Source: Chloroflexota bacterium
GTDB taxonomy: Bacteria; Chloroflexota; Anaerolineae; Aggregatilineales; Phototrophicaceae
Assembly: GCA_026707665.1 (NCBI GenBank)
Contig: JAPOWK010000093.1
Location: 76,137-132,075, forward strand
Reading direction: 5' to 3'
Length of the DNA: 55,939 nucleotides
Part shown: positions 52,411 to 55,939 of the stretch, piece by piece
Layout: every line of letters starts with the position of its first letter
Numbering within the stretch: the stretch's first letter is position 1
Program-made: the position numbers and the translations under genes
The notes under the pieces: generated by a model
The model's database searches: none
Seen by the model: only the letters and a program-made list of their open reading frames with translations
What the model was told of the DNA's origin: nothing

Positions 52411-53508
52411 ATGAAATCGTTTCTCATCGTCCTTTTTGCGCTATTACCAGCTTGGGCGGCATTGGGCCAGGACAGCGCCCAGCCCGAGTTGCCACTGCAC
52501 AGCTGGGATGTCTTCACGAGACAAAACGCGGAAAACGCAACTCATACGGACGTGATCTTCATTGATCTCCTCTCCGGCGATCAATCGACCATAAGCGCCA
52601 CCGGTGAGCGATTCGCGCTTGCCAATACCGGCGTCATCTTTTTTGATACTGTTGAGCGGCAAGTGAAGCTGGGTAAAGCCGATGGCGTCATCCGCGATCA
52701 TCCCTTTATCAATTTGACAGACGAAGCGAGTCGTGTCGACTGGGCGGTCTCAGATGATAAAGATTGGATCGTTTGGTCCATCAGCCGCGAGCTTGAGGAT
52801 GGACGGCTAATCACAGCGACCTGGTTGGCCGATGTCGCCGGCACGGAAATCCGCGAACTCTTGGTTTATGGTCCCCGCGACGGCATCCAATTGCGGCCCA
52901 TCGGCTTCGGCGGAGACGAGAGCGAAATTTTCATGGAAGCGATGGCGCTCGGCGGCGAGGGCTCGGGCATTTACGCGCGGCGAACCGGTTTGTTTGCGCT
53001 CGCGCTGGCGGATGACGAGCTTGTCACCCGGGCGCTGCCGGGCGATCAGACTTGTTTCTGCGCCGTCGGTTTCGGCGCGAATCTGATGCTGCGCCTGGCG
53101 CCGAATCGCGCCGCGAATGGCCTGGATGTCGAAATCTTCGCTCTCAACACTGGAGAGAAGCAGGTCATCGCGGCGCTCTCCCGCGGGAACTACAGCGAGG
53201 GCGGCAACATCCTCATCAGCGCTGACGGCAAACAGGCGGTTTATGCCTTGTCACAAATCCGCGAAACGGCCGCAGAGCGAGGCGAGATTCAATCGGTCCT
53301 CGTATACGTCGACATCGAAAACGGGCGCCAGCGGATCGCCAGCAGCCCGATCGCGAGCCCCATACGTCCGCTAAGATTCAGCGAGCGGAACCGGGCGGCG
53401 CTGGTCGCGGCCGAGCAGATTGGCGAGACGCTAAAGGTCGAGTTTGAAGACGGGCGGCTCGTCACCGTTGCTGACGCGATTTACCTCGGCCAGATAGGGC
53501 AACACTAG
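52411..53508 (+). CDS. Secreted protein of unknown function, propeller-like
   Basis: A 365-residue exported protein. The signal peptide is MKSFLIVLFALLPAWAALGQ. The rest resembles TolB-type beta-propeller blades: repeated hydrophobic strands with ISADGKQAVYALSQI and WAVSDDKDWIVWSIS, plus a single CFC motif (QTCFCAVGFG). I do not recognise a named family. The stop codon shares its bases with the stop of the glycosyltransferase on the other strand (CTAG). Confidence 0.6.
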   Translation: MKSFLIVLFALLPAWAALGQDSAQPELPLHSWDVFTRQNAENATHTDVIFIDLLSGDQSTISATGERFALANTGVIFFDTVERQVKLGKADGVIRDHPFINLTDEASRVDWAVSDDKDWIVWSISRELEDGRLITATWLADVAGTEIRELLVYGPRDGIQLRPIGFGGDESEIFMEAMALGGEGSGIYARRTGLFALALADDELVTRALPGDQTCFCAVGFGANLMLRLAPNRAANGLDVEIFALNTGEKQVIAALSRGNYSEGGNILISADGKQAVYALSQIRETAAERGEIQSVLVYVDIENGRQRIASSPIASPIRPLRFSERNRAALVAAEQIGETLKVEFEDGRLVTVADAIYLGQIGQH

Positions 53509-54665
53509 GTTACGCGCGACCGGGCAAACTTTGGGCGATTCGCCCAATCCCAAACGACACTGGCAATTTCCCAAACGGCGTCAGGCCGGGCGATGCGCCT
53601 GGCGTTTGCCGCGCGCTCCGCAAGCGCTTCGGGTCCTTCTTCCAGCCATTCCCGAATTCGCTCCGCCACCTTCTCCGGCTTGGGCAGGTAGATGCCGGCT
53701 TTGTTCTCAGTGACCAGGCGCACATTTCCCGTCTCCTGGCCCGGGATACGGTCGCTGATGATCATCGGCAGGCCGGCGATGGCGGCCTCGCTGATCGTGG
53801 AAGGACCTGCTTTGGTGACGATGATGTCGGCGGCGGCCATTATCCGCGGCATCTCATGATGATTGGTCACGAATCCGAAAATATGATGCGGATTATTCCA
53901 GATCCGGTTTTCCAGCTTCGCTTTCAATGCCTGATTGCGGCCGCAGACTACGAGCAGCTGCGCCTTCAGCGGCTGGGCGTCCAGGGCTTCCACCATTTTT
54001 TGAATGCTGCCCATGCCTTCGCCGCCGGCTACGATCAGCACCGCCGGCAAATCGGGATCGAATTTGAATTCGGAGCGCGCCGCTTCTTTTGTCGTCATCG
54101 AATTGATGAAGTGCGGATTCACAGGCAAGCCAGTGATCTGCATCTGAGAAGGCGACATGCCCAGACGCAAACCGCGGCGGTATGCGCTAGCAGTCGGCAC
54201 GAAGCAGTGGTCGACACGCGGGTCATACCAGAACGACGGCGTCGTGACCAAATCGGTGACGACAGTCAGGAATGGCGGGCGTTCGTCCAGGGTGAGAAAG
54301 GCGCGAAACGACGGATTGCCGATGACGGAATGGGTACAGACGACTACATCGGCCGGATGCTCGGCTACAATTCGGCGCAAGATTCGCCGGTTGTTGCGAT
54401 AGATGAACTGACGCGCGAGACCGGTGCGGCGCTTGCCATCGAAACTATGATAAACCAGCGCCCACAGGAACTTCGATGTATTGACGACGCGCGGATACAG
54501 CTCCGGCTGCTTGTTCAGCGGCCATTTGCATTCGCGCAGGACATCCACCGCGTCGAAGTCGACGGCGTCGCCATAGCGAATCTTCATGGCGTCTTGAATC
54601 GCCTGAAAAGCCGAACGGTGCCCGCCGCCAGTATCGGAGAACAGAAACAGGACTTTCTTGGTCAC
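53505..54665 (-). CDS. MGDG synthase/MurG-type glycosyltransferase
   Basis: A 386-residue GT-B glycosyltransferase. The N-terminal part FLFSDTGGGHRSAFQAIQDAM is the MGDG synthase signature, and the C-terminal sugar-nucleotide region contains VVCGRNQALKAKLE, GFVTNHHEMPRIMAAADIIVTKAGPSTISEAAIAGLPMI and DRIPGQETGNVRLV. The family makes diacylglycerol-linked galactose or glucose in the membrane, so it is a candidate glycolipid synthase. The start is a GTG at 54665 with a weak ribosome binding site. It converges on the secreted-protein gene. Confidence 0.88.
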   Translation of the reverse strand: MTKKVLFLFSDTGGGHRSAFQAIQDAMKIRYGDAVDFDAVDVLRECKWPLNKQPELYPRVVNTSKFLWALVYHSFDGKRRTGLARQFIYRNNRRILRRIVAEHPADVVVCTHSVIGNPSFRAFLTLDERPPFLTVVTDLVTTPSFWYDPRVDHCFVPTASAYRRGLRLGMSPSQMQITGLPVNPHFINSMTTKEAARSEFKFDPDLPAVLIVAGGEGMGSIQKMVEALDAQPLKAQLLVVCGRNQALKAKLENRIWNNPHHIFGFVTNHHEMPRIMAAADIIVTKAGPSTISEAAIAGLPMIISDRIPGQETGNVRLVTENKAGIYLPKPEKVAERIREWLEEGPEALAERAANARRIARPDAVWEIASVVWDWANRPKFARSRVT

Positions 54666-54839
54666 GCAGAGTATTCCCGGGCAAGCCGATACTGCATTAG
54701 CCCATCATCTCTTACTGGACATGATAGAGGTGACGCGCGGCGTCGAACCGGCGTCCGCCCCGCCACTACTTTAACACTGATTGCGCTCAAATGAACTGAT
54801 ATAGTAGATCACGGCGCAGGTAACATCGAAATGAACATT

Positions 54840-54868
54840 TTCCAAATCGGCATGAAATCGTGTATATT
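54840..54868 (+). promoter_or_regulatory. Promoter of the site-2 protease gene
   Basis: TTCCAA (54840-54845) and TATATT (54863-54868) are spaced by 17 bases; the ATG follows 34 bases later. Confidence 0.5.
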
Positions 54869-54901
54869 TGAGATGCCAAGAAATTAGAGTGAAGTGACGA
54901 A

Positions 54902-55648
54902 ATGGCTTTTCTCGACCTGAACCCGATCACAATCATCATCAATCTGATCGTCCTCGGCGTCGCCATGACGGTGCACGAGTTCGCGCATAACTTCGTCGCC
55001 TGGAAGATGGGGGACGAAATGCCGCTGAAGATGGGGCGGTTAACCTTAAACCCTTTGGTGCATATAAACTGGGTGGGCTGGCTGATGTTCGCGATCATCG
55101 GCTTCGGCATTCTGGGCAGCGCGCCGATATCGCCGGAGCGGATGCGTGATCCACGCAAGGGCTTCCTGGCGGCGGTTGCGGCCGGTCCTTTTTCCAACCT
55201 GGGTCTGGCGCTGGTCTTCGCCATCATGCTGCGCCTCAGCGGCTTAAGCGCCCACGGCTTCCTGGTTTATCGCGGTCTGGAGCCGATGGCCGATCCGATC
55301 AGCATTCTGGCGGCGCTGCTCTACGCGATGGTATTCTGGAACATTTTGCTCTTCGTCTTCAATTTGATTCCGCTCTTCCCGATTGATGGCTGGCATATCG
55401 TCTTGAGTTTGCTGCCCGGTCGCTGGCTGAATCACATGCAAGTTCCCGTCGTCATCCAGCGGAGCATGCGTCCGCTCTCCGAGTTTCTCATGCGCCCGGC
55501 ATTCAAATGGCGGGATTGGCAAATGGCGAGTTACTACGTCTTCATCGCGCTGATTTTCATATCGTTCTTGCCATTTGGCGGTTTCAATCCATTCGGCCTG
55601 TTCATCGCTCAGCCGACAGGCGCCCTGCTCCGCCTTTTGCTTTTCTAA
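54902..55648 (+). CDS. Site-2 protease family (M50) membrane metalloprotease
   Basis: A 248-residue integral membrane protein with the zinc site HEFAH (His25, Glu26, His29) in its first helix and the third ligand in FPIDGW (Asp162), matching M50 proteases. NPLVHINWVGWLM and AGPFSNLGLALVF are family segments. Five or six hydrophobic helices. It lacks a PDZ domain, as in the shorter SpoIVFB/Rip2-type group. Members cleave membrane-bound substrates such as regulatory factors. The substrate is unknown. Confidence 0.9.
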   Translation: MAFLDLNPITIIINLIVLGVAMTVHEFAHNFVAWKMGDEMPLKMGRLTLNPLVHINWVGWLMFAIIGFGILGSAPISPERMRDPRKGFLAAVAAGPFSNLGLALVFAIMLRLSGLSAHGFLVYRGLEPMADPISILAALLYAMVFWNILLFVFNLIPLFPIDGWHIVLSLLPGRWLNHMQVPVVIQRSMRPLSEFLMRPAFKWRDWQMASYYVFIALIFISFLPFGGFNPFGLFIAQPTGALLRLLLF

Positions 55649-55652
55649 CTTG

Positions 55653-55939
55653 ATGAAGGCGACCGCCCACCGTTTCGCGCAAGGCGCAGGCGCCCTGTTC
55701 GCCTTCGCCAGATCGCCCGATTTGGACTTGGCGCGCCGGCATCTCTCCCCTTGCGAATACGATGCCTTTCGAGCGATGTCGCGGTCGGAACAGCTGCACA
55801 GCCTGAATGTGCTGCGGAAGGTGCTCCATGCCGATCCCGCCGCGCCACCGTCGCTTAGGTCTGCGGCGCTGCTGCACGATGTCGGCAAATCGCGCTGTCA
55901 TCTCTCGACCTGGCAGAAGACTTTCGCCGTGATCATCGA
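55653..55939 (+). CDS. HD-domain protein, cut by the window end
   Basis: An open frame of 95 codons that starts ATG at 55653 (or TTG 55650-55652 region just before it) and runs off the window. The segment LHSLNVLRKVLHADP and then RSAALLHDVGKSRCHLS is an HD-domain metal site (H...HD pattern). Only the N-terminal part is visible, so the function and length are unknown. It follows the site-2 protease by 4 bases and is likely cotranscribed with it. Confidence 0.75.
   Translation, partial: MKATAHRFAQGAGALFAFARSPDLDLARRHLSPCEYDAFRAMSRSEQLHSLNVLRKVLHADPAAPPSLRSAALLHDVGKSRCHLSTWQKTFAVII

Overview
The window is a gene-dense, GC-rich (high 50s % by eye) bacterial chromosome segment with about 50 protein genes, one tRNA and no insertion sequence, phage or CRISPR array. 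It most resembles a Chloroflexota (Anaerolineae-like) genome. The reasons are TP-repeat linkers in exported proteins, an L,D-transpeptidase with PG-binding and LysM domains, the set pgpH/lgt/lspA/dgkA, single-membrane-type exported proteins and a characteristic family 5 solute-binding protein. No rRNA or marker phylogeny is present, so this placement is inference.

Layout. 0-8.3 kb: a transglutaminase-like membrane protein, a methyltransferase, an aspartate aminotransferase, a phosphodiester glycosidase-like lipoprotein, an alpha/beta hydrolase and, on the minus strand, aspartate kinase lysC behind a leader-peptide attenuator. 8.6-14.8 kb: an exported protein with mtaB, then a YqeY-like gene, pgpH, ybeY and dgkA. 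14.9-17.3 kb: a membrane-anchored TIM-barrel-like protein, a class IV aminotransferase and a small unknown protein. 17.3-18.9 kb: a leader ORF with three consecutive Cys codons, a terminator hairpin, a two-domain rhodanese and sufE. 19-34 kb: PLP trans-sulfuration enzyme, SDR, RraA-like, MFS, APH-like kinase, lspA, acetyltransferases, TPR and RDD proteins, an MBL hydrolase, a Ca2+/Na+ antiporter, an S9 peptidase and the L,D-transpeptidase. 34.5-41.5 kb: lon, a hydrolase, a GH13 glycosidase, a small membrane protein and glpK. 41.5-46.6 kb: two peptide-type ABC permeases facing a substrate-binding protein whose motifs occur in circularly permuted order, with a tandem array of hairpins between them. 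46.8-55.9 kb: lgt, a CDP-alcohol phosphatidyltransferase, tRNA-Pro(CGG), an MFS transporter, a histidine phosphatase, a MenC-like enzyme, a 52-residue small protein, a secreted protein, an MGDG-synthase-like glycosyltransferase, a site-2 protease and the start of an HD-domain protein.

The most notable finds are three. (1) A polycysteine leader ORF, apparently leaderless, sits before rhodanese-sufE with a terminator between: a candidate cysteine-sensing attenuator on a sulfur-transfer operon. (2) lysC has a consensus-like promoter, a 32-codon leader peptide dense in Thr/Met/Ile codons, a terminator, and a 9-bp competing antiterminator pairing. (3) The extracellular family 5 solute-binding protein is circularly permuted: the usual N-terminal lobe motifs lie at its C-terminus while a signal peptide precedes the usual middle part. 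Functional assignments rest on motifs read by eye; no database search was run.
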